NCBI GenBank assembly: GCA_024280375.1
Contig: JAJRQF010000050.1
Location: forward strand, 1 to 64,000
DNA: 64,000 nucleotides
Source of the DNA: Alphaproteobacteria bacterium
GTDB lineage: Bacteria; Pseudomonadota; Alphaproteobacteria; Rhizobiales; Rhizobiaceae
Direction: 5' to 3'
Made by a program: the position numbers and the translations under genes. Below the pieces are notes generated by a model. It worked only from the letters and a program-made list of their open reading frames with translations, was not told the DNA's origin and searched no databases. Every line of letters starts with the position of its first letter. The stretch's first letter is position 1. Below, piece by piece: positions 9,880 to 18,365 of the stretch.

Positions 9880-10674
9880 ATGATCGCGATCATCCGCCTC
9901 ATTATAGTGTTACTGGCTGTTGCGAGTATCACGCTCACACTTGCGCCAGTGCAAACTTTGTTGATCAATTTATCCCGAAGAACGGCATCCAGACTGGCGG
10001 TAATCTGGCACCGGCTGGTGCTTTGGATGTTTGGCATCAAGGTAACCATTTTTGGCACCCCCTCAAGAGACCACCCCCTATTGCTGGTATCCAATCATAT
10101 CAGCTGGAAAGACATTCTTGTCCTCGGCTCGATAAAGCCACTGTCATTTATCGCCAAGGCAGACATGAAATCCTGGCCGGTTTTTGGCCAGTTGGCACGG
10201 CTGCAGCGTACAATTTTTGTTGAGCGCGAAATGCGCCGCAAAACAGGCGTTCAGGCCTCAGAAATCGCTGAACGGATGAATGATGGCGATGTCATTGTCC
10301 TGTTTGCAGAAGGCACCACATCGGACGGCAATCAACTTTTACCGTTTAACTCCTCGCTTATTGGTGCTGCCCAGCGCGCGCTGGAAAACTCTGATAAATC
10401 CAGTGTTGCCATTCAACCAATCGCAATTGCTTACACGAAAATGCACGGGGTGGCACTTGGGCGCTATCACCGCCCGGATGCAGCATGGCCCGGTAATGTG
10501 GCGCTCGGCAGTCATATATTCAACATCATTAAACAAGGTGCGCTTGATGTGGAGGTGCACTTTGGCGAGCCCATACCCTTTGATGCGTCATCGAATAGAA
10601 AAATCATCACTCAGCAGGTCGAGACCCAGGTTCGAGATATGTTGAACTCGTCCCTTCGAGGGAATGCTAAATAG
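9880..10674 (+). CDS. plsC: 1-acyl-sn-glycerol-3-phosphate acyltransferase
   Basis: Membrane-associated acyltransferase converting lysophosphatidate to phosphatidate in phospholipid synthesis, or a closely related lyso-lipid acyltransferase. The HX4D catalytic motif is NHISWKD near residue 72 and the glycerophosphate-binding motif EGTTSDG lies near residue 143. A hydrophobic segment occupies the first 20-25 residues. 264 residues is typical. In related rhizobia miaB-phoH-ybeY-corC-lnt would be expected downstream; here the gene is followed by a repeat-rich gene-free patch, suggesting a rearrangement. Confidence 0.92.
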   Translation: MIAIIRLIIVLLAVASITLTLAPVQTLLINLSRRTASRLAVIWHRLVLWMFGIKVTIFGTPSRDHPLLLVSNHISWKDILVLGSIKPLSFIAKADMKSWPVFGQLARLQRTIFVEREMRRKTGVQASEIAERMNDGDVIVLFAEGTTSDGNQLLPFNSSLIGAAQRALENSDKSSVAIQPIAIAYTKMHGVALGRYHRPDAAWPGNVALGSHIFNIIKQGALDVEVHFGEPIPFDASSNRKIITQQVETQVRDMLNSSLRGNAK

Positions 10675-11151
10675 GAAAAGTTTAAGAGCTGTTTGAATTG
10701 TATCGCTACCCCTATCGGCTCAGTTGGCTCCGTTACGATGAACTCCCTCCGTGGCAGCGCAAGCACCGGCAGAGCCGGGGTGCCAGCGCGCGAACGGGCG
10801 CGATACCGGATGGTTGAGCGAAAAAGAACAAACTGCGCTCACTTTGTTTAGTCGTTCGCTTGCGCGTAAATACGTGCGATTGCTTTTTTGATGATTCAAA
10901 TCTTGCGCGACTTCGTCACGTGCGATTTGAATTGGTATTCCAACTGAACCGATAGGTGAAGCGCGAAGCGCCCTCGCGGAGCAATGGCAACGCCATTTGC
11001 GTGAGCGCTTTACAATTGTCTAAATCTTGCGCATCGCTGCGCTCTACGTGCTTTTGTTTAGTCGTTCGCTTGCGCGTAAACACGTGCGCTCACTTGATTA
11101 AACTTTTGTTGATGGTCTAAATCTTGCGCATCGCTGCGCTCTACGTGCGAT
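10675..11151. repeat. Gene-free patch with nested inverted and direct repeats
   Basis: This 477-base stretch has no credible coding frame. A 10-base perfect inverted pair (AAAAGTTTAA 10676-10685, TTAAACTTTT 11098-11107) encloses a 17-base inverted pair with one mismatch (10711-10727 and 10940-10956, the latter reading CCAACTGAACCGATAGG). A direct repeat of 36 bases occurs at 10843-10878 and 11053-11088 with one difference (core TAGTCGTTCGCTTGCGCGTA). A second direct repeat of 34 bases occurs at 11018-11051 and 11115-11148; each contains the hairpin GCGCA-TCGC-TGCGC. A degenerate relative lies near 10897-10930. The whole resembles decayed non-autonomous palindromic elements. The last copy abuts the pncB stop codon. 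Confidence 0.75.
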
Positions 11152-12456
11152 TTAAACATAAACATCCTGCGAGACCCGCCCCGCATCGCCAAACAGTTTG
11201 ATATAGCGCTCAATCGTCGCCCTATCGCCAGTCGCCTTGTTCGGATTATCAGACAGTTTTACCGCAGGCAGGCCATTGGCGGATGTTACCTTGCAAACAA
11301 TTGAAATCGGGCTAAGGGCAACAGTATCTGTTGGTGCACATCCGGCAAAATCATTGGTGAGATTGGTGCCCCAACCAAAACTCATGCGAACCACTCCATT
11401 GAAATGCTGATAGGCCTTTTCAATCGTATCAGCGTCCAAACCATCGGAGAAAACAATCAATTTTTCTTTGGGGTCTACACCCTTTGAACGCCACCATTGA
11501 ATGATTTTTTCACCACCTTCGATGGCTGGTGCACTATCTGGCCGAAACCCTGTCCAGTCGGCAACCCAGTCTGGCGCGTTATGCAGAAACGCATCTGTAC
11601 CAAAGGCATCAGGCAGCACAATCAACAAATTACCACCATAATACTGGTTCCACTCCTGCAAAACCTTGTAAGGAGACTGCAGCAATTCCTCATCGCTTGT
11701 ACTTAACGCGGCCAGAACCATCGGCAACTCATGGGCATTTGTACCAAGGGCTTCAAGATCAGTATCCATCGCCAACAACACATTGCTGGTGCCATTGAAT
11801 GCGCTGCCAAGCCCTTCTTTCAAGGCTTCAACGCACCATCTTTGCCAAAGAAAAGAATGCCTGCGGCGGGTGCCGAAATCTGAAATTCTCAAGTCCGGCA
11901 GTTCACGCAAACGCTCTACCTTTGCCCACATTTTTGCTTTTGCGCGGGCATAGAGCACATCAAGCTCAAACCGGTCGAGATCCTTCATTGCCGAGCGGGA
12001 TCGCATTTCATTGAGGATGGCGAGAGCTGGAATCTCCCACATAGTGGTGTGGCTCCAGGGCCCATGAAATTCAAGAATAAATTGGCCATCACGTTTTGAA
12101 AGCTCATATTCCGGCAGTTGAAAATCTGCCAGCCAGGTAAGAAACTCCGGCTCAAAAATCTGAGCGCGCCCATAAAAGCTGTTACCGGCAAGCCAGATCA
12201 TTTCTTTTTTGCTGAACCTCAAGGTGCGGGCATGGTCCAGTTGTGCGCGTAGTTCAGTTTCGTCAATATCATCGGCAAGCCTAACACTGGTTGTACGGTT
12301 TATCAGCGAGAAAGTTGCATTCACATCCGGGTAGAGCCCCCAAATCATTTGAAGCATCAACAGCTTGTAAAAATCCGTATCAAGCAGGCTGCGAATAATA
12401 GGGTCCAGCTTCCACTGATGGTCGTGCACACGAAGGGCAATATCGGTTGTCGTCAT
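11152..12456 (-). CDS. pncB: Nicotinate phosphoribosyltransferase
   Basis: Converts nicotinate, PRPP and ATP to nicotinate mononucleotide, the first salvage step to NAD. The 434-residue product starts with the substrate region [21 protein letters not shown], followed by [13 protein letters not shown] and GTSNVLLA, and has the phosphate-binding part [16 protein letters not shown] near the C-terminus, all characteristic of PncB. It stands alone on the - strand between repeats and the divergent trhO gene. Length is as in rhizobial homologues. Confidence 0.96.
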   Translation of the reverse strand: MTTTDIALRVHDHQWKLDPIIRSLLDTDFYKLLMLQMIWGLYPDVNATFSLINRTTSVRLADDIDETELRAQLDHARTLRFSKKEMIWLAGNSFYGRAQIFEPEFLTWLADFQLPEYELSKRDGQFILEFHGPWSHTTMWEIPALAILNEMRSRSAMKDLDRFELDVLYARAKAKMWAKVERLRELPDLRISDFGTRRRHSFLWQRWCVEALKEGLGSAFNGTSNVLLAMDTDLEALGTNAHELPMVLAALSTSDEELLQSPYKVLQEWNQYYGGNLLIVLPDAFGTDAFLHNAPDWVADWTGFRPDSAPAIEGGEKIIQWWRSKGVDPKEKLIVFSDGLDADTIEKAYQHFNGVVRMSFGWGTNLTNDFAGCAPTDTVALSPISIVCKVTSANGLPAVKLSDNPNKATGDRATIERYIKLFGDAGRVSQDVYV

Positions 12457-12633
12457 AAATGTTTTCTATCATGCCAAATCAGGATTATTGATAAAACAAT
12501 TATACCCGCAAAAGTGCAAGAGGCATCATGGGCAAATTTGCTTTACCGATCCGGGTAATAAATTGCCCAACTGAGTTCACACCCCGGTATTAATTGCCTA
12601 TATGAGTGAAAACCCACCTTCAATGGAAAGATC

Positions 12634-13635
12634 ATGGCAAAACATTTGGTCAGTGCCCTGTATAAATTTGTAACTCTCAATAATTTTGAGGAAATGCAGG
12701 AACCAATTCTTGAAGTCTGCAAAACCAACAAAGTTATGGGTACTATCTTGCTGGCGAAAGAAGGGATAAATGGCACTATTGCCGGCCCAGAAGCTGGCAT
12801 TCAGGCTGTGATGAGTTATCTGCGCAAGGACGCGCGCTTGCGCGATCTGACCGACAAAAAATCCTATGCCGTTGAGCCGCCATTTTACCGGATGAAAGTT
12901 CGTCTCAAAAAGGAAATTGTTACGCTTGGTGTGGGTGAGCTTAATCCAGCGGAAAATGCTGGCACCTACGTTAAGCCCGAAGACTGGAATGAGCTTATTT
13001 CCAGCGAAGATGTGCTAATTGTCGATACGCGCAATGATTATGAAGTTGAAATTGGCACCTTCAAGGGCGCGCTTGATCCAAAAACCAAAAACTTTCGGGA
13101 ATTTCCTGCCTGGGTCAAAAACCAGCTAAAGGGCCGAAACGAGACAAAAGTTGCCATGTTCTGCACCGGCGGAATACGGTGTGAAAAATCCACCGCCTAT
13201 ATGCGCTCACTTGGCTATGAAGATGTTTACCATCTGGAAGGCGGAATTCTCAAATATCTGGAAAAAGTACCCGCAACCGAAAGTCTTTGGGAGGGCGAGT
13301 GCTTTGTATTCGATCACCGGGTTTCGGTTGGCCATGGGCTAAAACCCGGGCCTTATGATCTTTGTCACGCATGCCGCCACCCAATTACCGAAGAGGACAA
13401 ACAATCAGAACATTTTGTCAAAGGTGTTTCCTGCCCACGTTGCGCGGATGCGCATTCGGCCGAACAGTTAAAACGCTTTACGGACCGCCAACGGCAGATT
13501 GATCTGGCTAAAGGGCGCAATGAAAACCATATCGCTCTGGATATCAGCAAGGCAAAATTGCAGAAAAAGAAGCAACGCGCCCATGCACGGGAAATGTCCA
13601 ACAAAGGCAAAATCACGAAAGCCACAAGCGCCTGA
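12634..13635 (+). CDS. trhO: tRNA uridine(34) hydroxylase (rhodanese-fold, YceA family)
   Basis: TrhO hydroxylates U34 of certain tRNAs in an oxygen-dependent step toward cmo5U. The 333-residue protein has the N-terminal acylphosphatase-like domain (LLAKEGINGTIAG) and a rhodanese domain with the catalytic cysteine in CTGGIRCEKS near residue 177. A zinc-ribbon-like segment, CHACRHP...CPRC, and a basic C-terminal tail follow. The stop overlaps the start of the glutathione transferase gene by one base (TGATG), so the two are cotranscribed. Confidence 0.93.
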   Translation: MAKHLVSALYKFVTLNNFEEMQEPILEVCKTNKVMGTILLAKEGINGTIAGPEAGIQAVMSYLRKDARLRDLTDKKSYAVEPPFYRMKVRLKKEIVTLGVGELNPAENAGTYVKPEDWNELISSEDVLIVDTRNDYEVEIGTFKGALDPKTKNFREFPAWVKNQLKGRNETKVAMFCTGGIRCEKSTAYMRSLGYEDVYHLEGGILKYLEKVPATESLWEGECFVFDHRVSVGHGLKPGPYDLCHACRHPITEEDKQSEHFVKGVSCPRCADAHSAEQLKRFTDRQRQIDLAKGRNENHIALDISKAKLQKKKQRAHAREMSNKGKITKATSA

Positions 13636-14279
13636 TGGTCTTGCCGGTACTATACAGCTTTCGCCGCTGCCCCTATGCCATCCGTGCACGGTTGGCAATT
13701 CAGGCATCCCGGTTTGAATGCAAGTTGCGCGAGGTTCTGCTGCGCGACAAACCATCTGAAATGATTATTGAATCGCCCAAGGCTACCGTGCCTGTGTTGA
13801 TATTGCCGGATGAACGGGTAATCGATGAAAGCCTCGATATTATGCGGCATGTGCTGGGTACTAATGACCCCTATGGGTGGCTGGATTCCAATTGGCTACA
13901 CGCCAGCTTAGAGTTAATCGAGGCAACTGAAACGCAGTTTAAACCTCAGCTTGATCAATATAAATACGCAAGCCGGGAAGATAACCCCAAACCTGAGTAC
14001 CACCGCCAAATAGCCGGTGAATTTCTTTATGAATTGGATGCGCGTCTTGCTTCCAGCACATTTTTGGTTGGTGAGAAAATGCTGTTGGCAGATGCTGCTA
14101 TTTTGCCATTTGTGCGCCAGTTTGCCCAAACAGATCGGCCCTGGTTTGATGATCAGAAATGGTCGAACCTGCATCGCTGGCTAAAAGCATTTGAAGGCTC
14201 TGATCTGCGGTTGAGAGTAATGAACAAATATCCTGCGTGGAAACCGGACAATGCTGAAACCATATTTCCATCATCTTGA
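13635..14279 (+). CDS. Glutathione S-transferase family protein
   Basis: A 214-residue cytosolic GST-fold protein. It opens with the thioredoxin-like motif LYSFRRCPYAIRARLAI, in which CPY is the redox or glutathione-contacting position, then KATVPVLILPD with the cis-proline and glutathione-binding region DESLDIMRHVL. The helical domain contains FLVGEKMLLADAAILPFVRQFAQ, the conserved GST motif. Its one-base overlap with trhO implies coupled translation, though no functional link is known. Exact substrate cannot be given. Confidence 0.88.
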   Translation: MVLPVLYSFRRCPYAIRARLAIQASRFECKLREVLLRDKPSEMIIESPKATVPVLILPDERVIDESLDIMRHVLGTNDPYGWLDSNWLHASLELIEATETQFKPQLDQYKYASREDNPKPEYHRQIAGEFLYELDARLASSTFLVGEKMLLADAAILPFVRQFAQTDRPWFDDQKWSNLHRWLKAFEGSDLRLRVMNKYPAWKPDNAETIFPSS

Positions 14280-14337
14280 TAACGCTATGATACGAACCGA
14301 AATACATTTACATTTTCATTTATTCGATTTTTATGAT

Positions 14338-14443
14338 ATGTTGTGCGAAGCAGGGAGGACCTGCCGGTCGAATTATACTTCTGACCACCGTTTGGCGCCC
14401 GTGGGAGCGAGGGGCCTGAAACCCGAACAGACAGGAAATTAAC
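14338..14443 (+). other. Possible structured 5' leader
   Basis: The 106 bases before the small secreted-protein gene are G/C-rich and full of potential stems after a very AT-rich promoter-like stretch (14300-14337). Possible helices include CAGG/CCTG around 14350-14363, GGTC/GACC around 14367-14391 and GGCGCCC/GGGGCC around 14396-14416. It could be an untranslated regulatory leader. No known riboswitch class was recognised. Confidence 0.3.
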
Positions 14444-14809
14444 ATGAATAAAATCATTGCAGCAATCGCTGGTATCGCCGTTATGGGCATTGCAACTATC
14501 GCCTCAGCTCAAGACATGAGCGCCATGATGGGTAAATGGAAATGGCAGGATTTTGTTGTTGAAATGGGCCCCGGTGGTGACTTCGGAATGTCTGCAAAAG
14601 TTATTTCCGGCCCGGCAAATGTTGGCATGGAAATGATGCAATCTACAATGCAAATGAAGGGTGACGCTATGGTTGCCCGTGTTAAGCACCCGGCAAATGG
14701 TGAAGTTTATAACGCGAAAATTTCAATCATGGGCCCTGACAGCTGGAAAATGGACGGCTGTACCGATGCAGGCGCCTGTGCAAGTGGTGTATTTACCCGA
14801 ATTAAATAA
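14444..14809 (+). CDS. Small secreted protein, DUF2147-like C-terminus
   Basis: A 121-residue protein with a clear signal peptide (MNKIIAAIAGIAVMGIATIASA, cleavage after ASA). The mature part starts QDMSAMMGKWKWQDFVVEM and ends with VYNAKISIMGPDSWKMDGCTDAGAC, resembling the end of DUF2147 lipocalin-like periplasmic proteins; the match is loose. The protein is unusually methionine-rich (about 16 Met). GACAGGAAATTAAC supplies a good ribosome binding site, and a strong terminator follows at 14832-14867, so the gene is monocistronic. Function unknown. Confidence 0.75.
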   Translation: MNKIIAAIAGIAVMGIATIASAQDMSAMMGKWKWQDFVVEMGPGGDFGMSAKVISGPANVGMEMMQSTMQMKGDAMVARVKHPANGEVYNAKISIMGPDSWKMDGCTDAGACASGVFTRIK

Positions 14810-14831
14810 CCCCGCCATAAACTGAATAAAG

Positions 14832-14867
14832 AAAACCCGGCGCTCAAATTGAGACGCCGGGTTTTTA
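14832..14867. terminator. Bidirectional intrinsic terminator
   Basis: The stem AACCCGGCG/CGCCGGGTT with a 12-base loop is followed by T5 on the + strand and, read in reverse, by TTTTCTTTATT. It lies between the convergent genes at 14444-14809 and 14886-15239 and can serve both. Confidence 0.85.
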
Positions 14868-14885
14868 TTTGCCAACTGTAAAATT

Positions 14886-15239
14886 TCAGCTTTCAGCCGT
14901 AACCATATTGTTGCTGGTCAGGCTCCAGATTATCCACCCTGGAATTAACAGGGCTAAACCAATCTGCCAAAAAGCAACCAGAATAAACTCAAACTCTCTT
15001 GGGTCACCAAAATTGATGGAAGGAGTTGCGCCAAGCATTAAACCCATTAGCTGGGCCACCAGAAAAAACACTCCGAATACCATCGCTCCACGAGAAAGCC
15101 AAAGTGGCAGCTTATAGCCGGTTCGCCCTGCCAACACGTAAAGAATGATGGAAAGCACCACCATCGCGCCACCAATCCAGACCATTGGAACCATGGCTGG
15201 CATCATCATAGTCATCATATTGAGCATAAATTGTTTCAT
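14886..15239 (-). CDS. Small integral membrane protein of unknown function
   Basis: A 117-residue very hydrophobic protein with three probable membrane segments (about residues 18-38, 50-68 and 85-108). The first 20 residues hold seven methionines. No family was recognised. Good coding character: an AGGGGA ribosome binding site precedes the start and an intrinsic terminator follows. It is transcribed in the same direction as the secreted protein and RND exporter upstream but is separated from them by 138 bases. Confidence 0.65.
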   Translation of the reverse strand: MKQFMLNMMTMMMPAMVPMVWIGGAMVVLSIILYVLAGRTGYKLPLWLSRGAMVFGVFFLVAQLMGLMLGATPSINFGDPREFEFILVAFWQIGLALLIPGWIIWSLTSNNMVTAES

Positions 15240-15377
15240 TATAATCCCCTCAAATTTTTAAGGCCGTTTCATATTTAATTGGGTCGTTCAAAACCAGACA
15301 TTCAAATTATGCTATATATTAATCACAGAGGCAAGTTTGAGGCAAGTAGTGAAAATCTAATCCTGTGGGTCAGGCAT

Positions 15378-15923
15378 TTATTTGGTGAAGGTAATTGACC
15401 CGCGGGGTTCATAGGTGCCCTTAATTTTTTCAAAAATATCAACCGTATATTCTGTTTCAGAAATTTGCGTAACGACATTTCGAACGCGTGAAACCTTGCC
15501 GATTGCTTCGTTCAAAAATGTCGTATGCAATGTCATTACCGGGCCGGACACAACACCATAGCTTTTGGTAACAACGAAGTCTCCAAGCGCATTGAAATAG
15601 GAGCCTGTCAGCTTATTATCGCTATCGGAATAGTTTATACTACCTGTTACGCGTGACTTTTTTTGGGCCGTTGCGCATTTCCCCTCATTGATCAGCTTTT
15701 TTTCCACCTCATCCATCACACTGGTAATTTTACAGCGCAACGGGCTGTTTTTGGATTTTTCGGAGATGTAAATTGAGCCACTACCACGCCATGTTCCGCT
15801 CATATTTTTAAGAAAATCAACAGGTGATTCTGCCAGTGCAGAAACTCCTAACGCACCAATTAAAATGCCCGCAGTGGAAAGGCCCATCAAAATTTGTTTG
15901 AAAGCACGACGCATTATTCTCAT
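15378..15923 (-). CDS. Secreted protein of unknown function
   Basis: A 181-residue protein with a basic N-terminus, a hydrophobic core and a signal-peptidase site after VSALA. The mature part, SPVDFLKNMSGTWRGSGSIYI, then alternating polar/hydrophobic strands (VTGSINYSDSDNKLTGSYFN) and a C-terminus YEPRGSITFTK, looks like a periplasmic beta-barrel of lipocalin or DUF1579-like type; two cysteines may pair. It lies 1 base after the RND exporter stop and is probably its operon partner. Confidence 0.75.
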   Translation of the reverse strand: MRIMRRAFKQILMGLSTAGILIGALGVSALAESPVDFLKNMSGTWRGSGSIYISEKSKNSPLRCKITSVMDEVEKKLINEGKCATAQKKSRVTGSINYSDSDNKLTGSYFNALGDFVVTKSYGVVSGPVMTLHTTFLNEAIGKVSRVRNVVTQISETEYTVDIFEKIKGTYEPRGSITFTK

Positions 15924-15924
15924 A

Positions 15925-18306
15925 TCAATTCTCTTTAATTTTATCCGGCAGTGATGAGCGTTTTATGCGCCCAAGAATATAAATATAAGATGGTAATACG
16001 ACCAAATTGGTAATAAGCGCCACGAGCAAGGTGCCAACCAGCAGACGACCCAGATTGTTGACCGATGGCATCGTGCTGAACTGGGTAACGATTGCGGCCA
16101 GGCAAACAATTACCGTGCTTGCCAACAGGGCCGGCGCAATCTCTTTTAGAGAGTTTTTCAATATAGTTTCAGGGGCCTGTTTGTTGGCCTTTGCATTATT
16201 TTTTTCCGAATTGTAGCTGTTTATAACATGTACCGCATTATCGATTGATATTCCAAAGGCGATGGTTAGGGCAATGATACTGGTGATATCAAGATTGGTG
16301 CCCATAATCCAAATAGCGGCTTCAGCAAACAGCAAGGGTAAAAGATTGGGCACCAGCGTTGCAAAAGCTAAAGAGAAACTTCTGGCTGCAATGCCAACAA
16401 CCCCGACGGCAAGAATAATTGCCAAAAGCAAGCCGGTGCGAAGTTGATCGATCAAAGGTGGAAATTCAGATGCCAGCAATACCGGCAGCCCGGTAATCCT
16501 GATCTCATTCGCATAGGGAAGATGGGCAAATGCAGCTTTCAATTTCGTAACATTCTGGTTGACGATTTTGGTGTTTTTCCGTGAACTTGCCTGCGCAATT
16601 ACCATCATTGTGCGTTGATCATTACCGATAAATCGCCCACCGCCGTCGCTTTCGGTTTCCAAAATTTTTGCTGCGATTTTAGAAATCTCATTGGGTTTGG
16701 CTGAAGCCCAAACCTGTGCCAACGAAAGTGTCTTTCGCTCACCAAAAATTTTGGCCGTAAGGCTATCAATTTCACTTACTCTTTTACGATTTATGTCATC
16801 ATCAAACCTGCCATTTGCTGATACCGGTACAATGATGAGATATTGGGACGTGCCACCAAAGGCTTCGTCTGAAAACTCTTCTGCGGCGCGAATTTCAGAA
16901 TTGTACGGCAGGTTGCTGCTGGTTTCGTAGGAGGGCTGCAATTGCAAATGGATCCAGCTGAACCCGGCAAGCAAGAGCAGACTGGCAACAATTACCGTTG
17001 GCGGGCTAACCAGCACCTTATTGGCAATGAAAGGCCCGAATGACGCAAATGCCGGACCACGGGAAGATTTTTTACCGGGCAATAATCTGTTTGACCAATA
17101 ACAGGCAACTGGCAGCCCAATCATCACAGCCAGGAAAGAAAGCACCACCGCAGCCAGTCCAAAGAGCGCAAAATCTGTCAGCGTCGCGCTATCCGCCCAG
17201 ATGAATGACAGAAATGCCAAAGCCGTTGTTATCGATGTGAGCGAAGATGCCGGACCAACCCGCCAAATGGCGGTTTGCAAATTGACAATCGAATGGCCTT
17301 CAGATTTGTTAAGTGCCTGCCAGCGAAAATAGATCACGATACTGTCGGCAAAGGCAATTATCAGCGCCAGTGTTGGCAAAACCGTGGTCAGAAAATTCAA
17401 CTTTATCCCGGTTATCGAAAATGCCGCCAATATCCAGGCAATAGCGATGGCTGGCGGCAGGGTGCAAATTATTGCACTGGAGAAGTTGCCAAATATTGCC
17501 AGTGATACCAGCGCGCCGATTGCAATACCGACAAGGGTAAGCATCATTTGGTCGGCAATAATGGCTTCGACTATGGACATGCGAATGGCTGGATAGCCGG
17601 AAAGTACAATTTCATAATTCTCCGGTGAAAGCTCAATTGCTGAGGCCTTTATTCCATTCAGAATTTTTGATAATTGGTTTTCAGTAAAAGGAGGTTTTCC
17701 TGCCAGCGACACCACCAGCATCACGGCATTTTTTTCCGGTGAAACAATTGCCGATGCAGAGGGTTGCTGTTCAAGAATTTTATCAAGAACCAGCTTTGCC
17801 TGATCATCGCTTTCAATGGTCTCCGGCACCAAAGGAGTAAACTCCACCACCCCCTTAGAGGGGTCACCCAGTGAAAATATCGAAAAAACCTGGCCAACAC
17901 CATCTTCCAGCGCCAGATCAAGATGCAGGTTTCGCAACGCTTCCATTGTTTTGGCGGTTGCGAGATTTGGGGTTTTGATAATCAGCCAGGCATCGCCGGC
18001 AAAATTCCTGTAATATTCATTTTGAAATTTGAAATCTTTGACGGCTTTTGAATGCTGATTGACGACATTAACGACATTGCCATCAAATTTAGCATTGGGG
18101 ATTGCCAGGGCTGAAAGCACCAACGACAGCAATAATAGGGCAGTTGCAATATAGGGATGCCGGAGCGTTGCAATTCCAATTCGTTCGAGACCAAACCCCA
18201 GATTGCTTTGATTTTTTTCTGACACGCTTGTTCCATCGATTGCAGGCATCGCATTCAGGGCCAAAACCCAATTATCATGCTTATCGCTTAAGAAACGTAT
18301 ATGCAA
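15925..18306 (-). CDS. RND superfamily exporter (MMPL type)
   Basis: Inner-membrane transporter of the MMPL/hydrophobe-exporter branch, which moves lipids or other hydrophobic molecules. The 793-residue frame shows two halves, each with one membrane helix, a large periplasmic loop and a block of five helices; examples are ATALLLLSLVLSALAIP near 54, the block near 255-400 and a C-terminal block near 640-780 including FGISIDNAVHVI. The frame starts with TTG at 18306; an ATG at 18252 gives the same protein without 18 residues and may be the real start. The secreted protein follows directly. The substrate is unknown; HpnN-like hopanoid export is one possibility but no hopanoid genes are nearby. 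Confidence 0.85.
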   Translation of the reverse strand: MHIRFLSDKHDNWVLALNAMPAIDGTSVSEKNQSNLGFGLERIGIATLRHPYIATALLLLSLVLSALAIPNAKFDGNVVNVVNQHSKAVKDFKFQNEYYRNFAGDAWLIIKTPNLATAKTMEALRNLHLDLALEDGVGQVFSIFSLGDPSKGVVEFTPLVPETIESDDQAKLVLDKILEQQPSASAIVSPEKNAVMLVVSLAGKPPFTENQLSKILNGIKASAIELSPENYEIVLSGYPAIRMSIVEAIIADQMMLTLVGIAIGALVSLAIFGNFSSAIICTLPPAIAIAWILAAFSITGIKLNFLTTVLPTLALIIAFADSIVIYFRWQALNKSEGHSIVNLQTAIWRVGPASSLTSITTALAFLSFIWADSATLTDFALFGLAAVVLSFLAVMIGLPVACYWSNRLLPGKKSSRGPAFASFGPFIANKVLVSPPTVIVASLLLLAGFSWIHLQLQPSYETSSNLPYNSEIRAAEEFSDEAFGGTSQYLIIVPVSANGRFDDDINRKRVSEIDSLTAKIFGERKTLSLAQVWASAKPNEISKIAAKILETESDGGGRFIGNDQRTMMVIAQASSRKNTKIVNQNVTKLKAAFAHLPYANEIRITGLPVLLASEFPPLIDQLRTGLLLAIILAVGVVGIAARSFSLAFATLVPNLLPLLFAEAAIWIMGTNLDITSIIALTIAFGISIDNAVHVINSYNSEKNNAKANKQAPETILKNSLKEIAPALLASTVIVCLAAIVTQFSTMPSVNNLGRLLVGTLLVALITNLVVLPSYIYILGRIKRSSLPDKIKEN

Positions 18307-18365
18307 TTTATTCGGCTCAAGTGCAATTGCTGCTGGAATTTGAAACCCTCAAATCAAATGAAATA

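Noticed and set aside
14338-14443. tRNA gene in the GC-rich leader
   Set aside because: No cloverleaf with T-loop GTTCRA and matching acceptor stem can be drawn.
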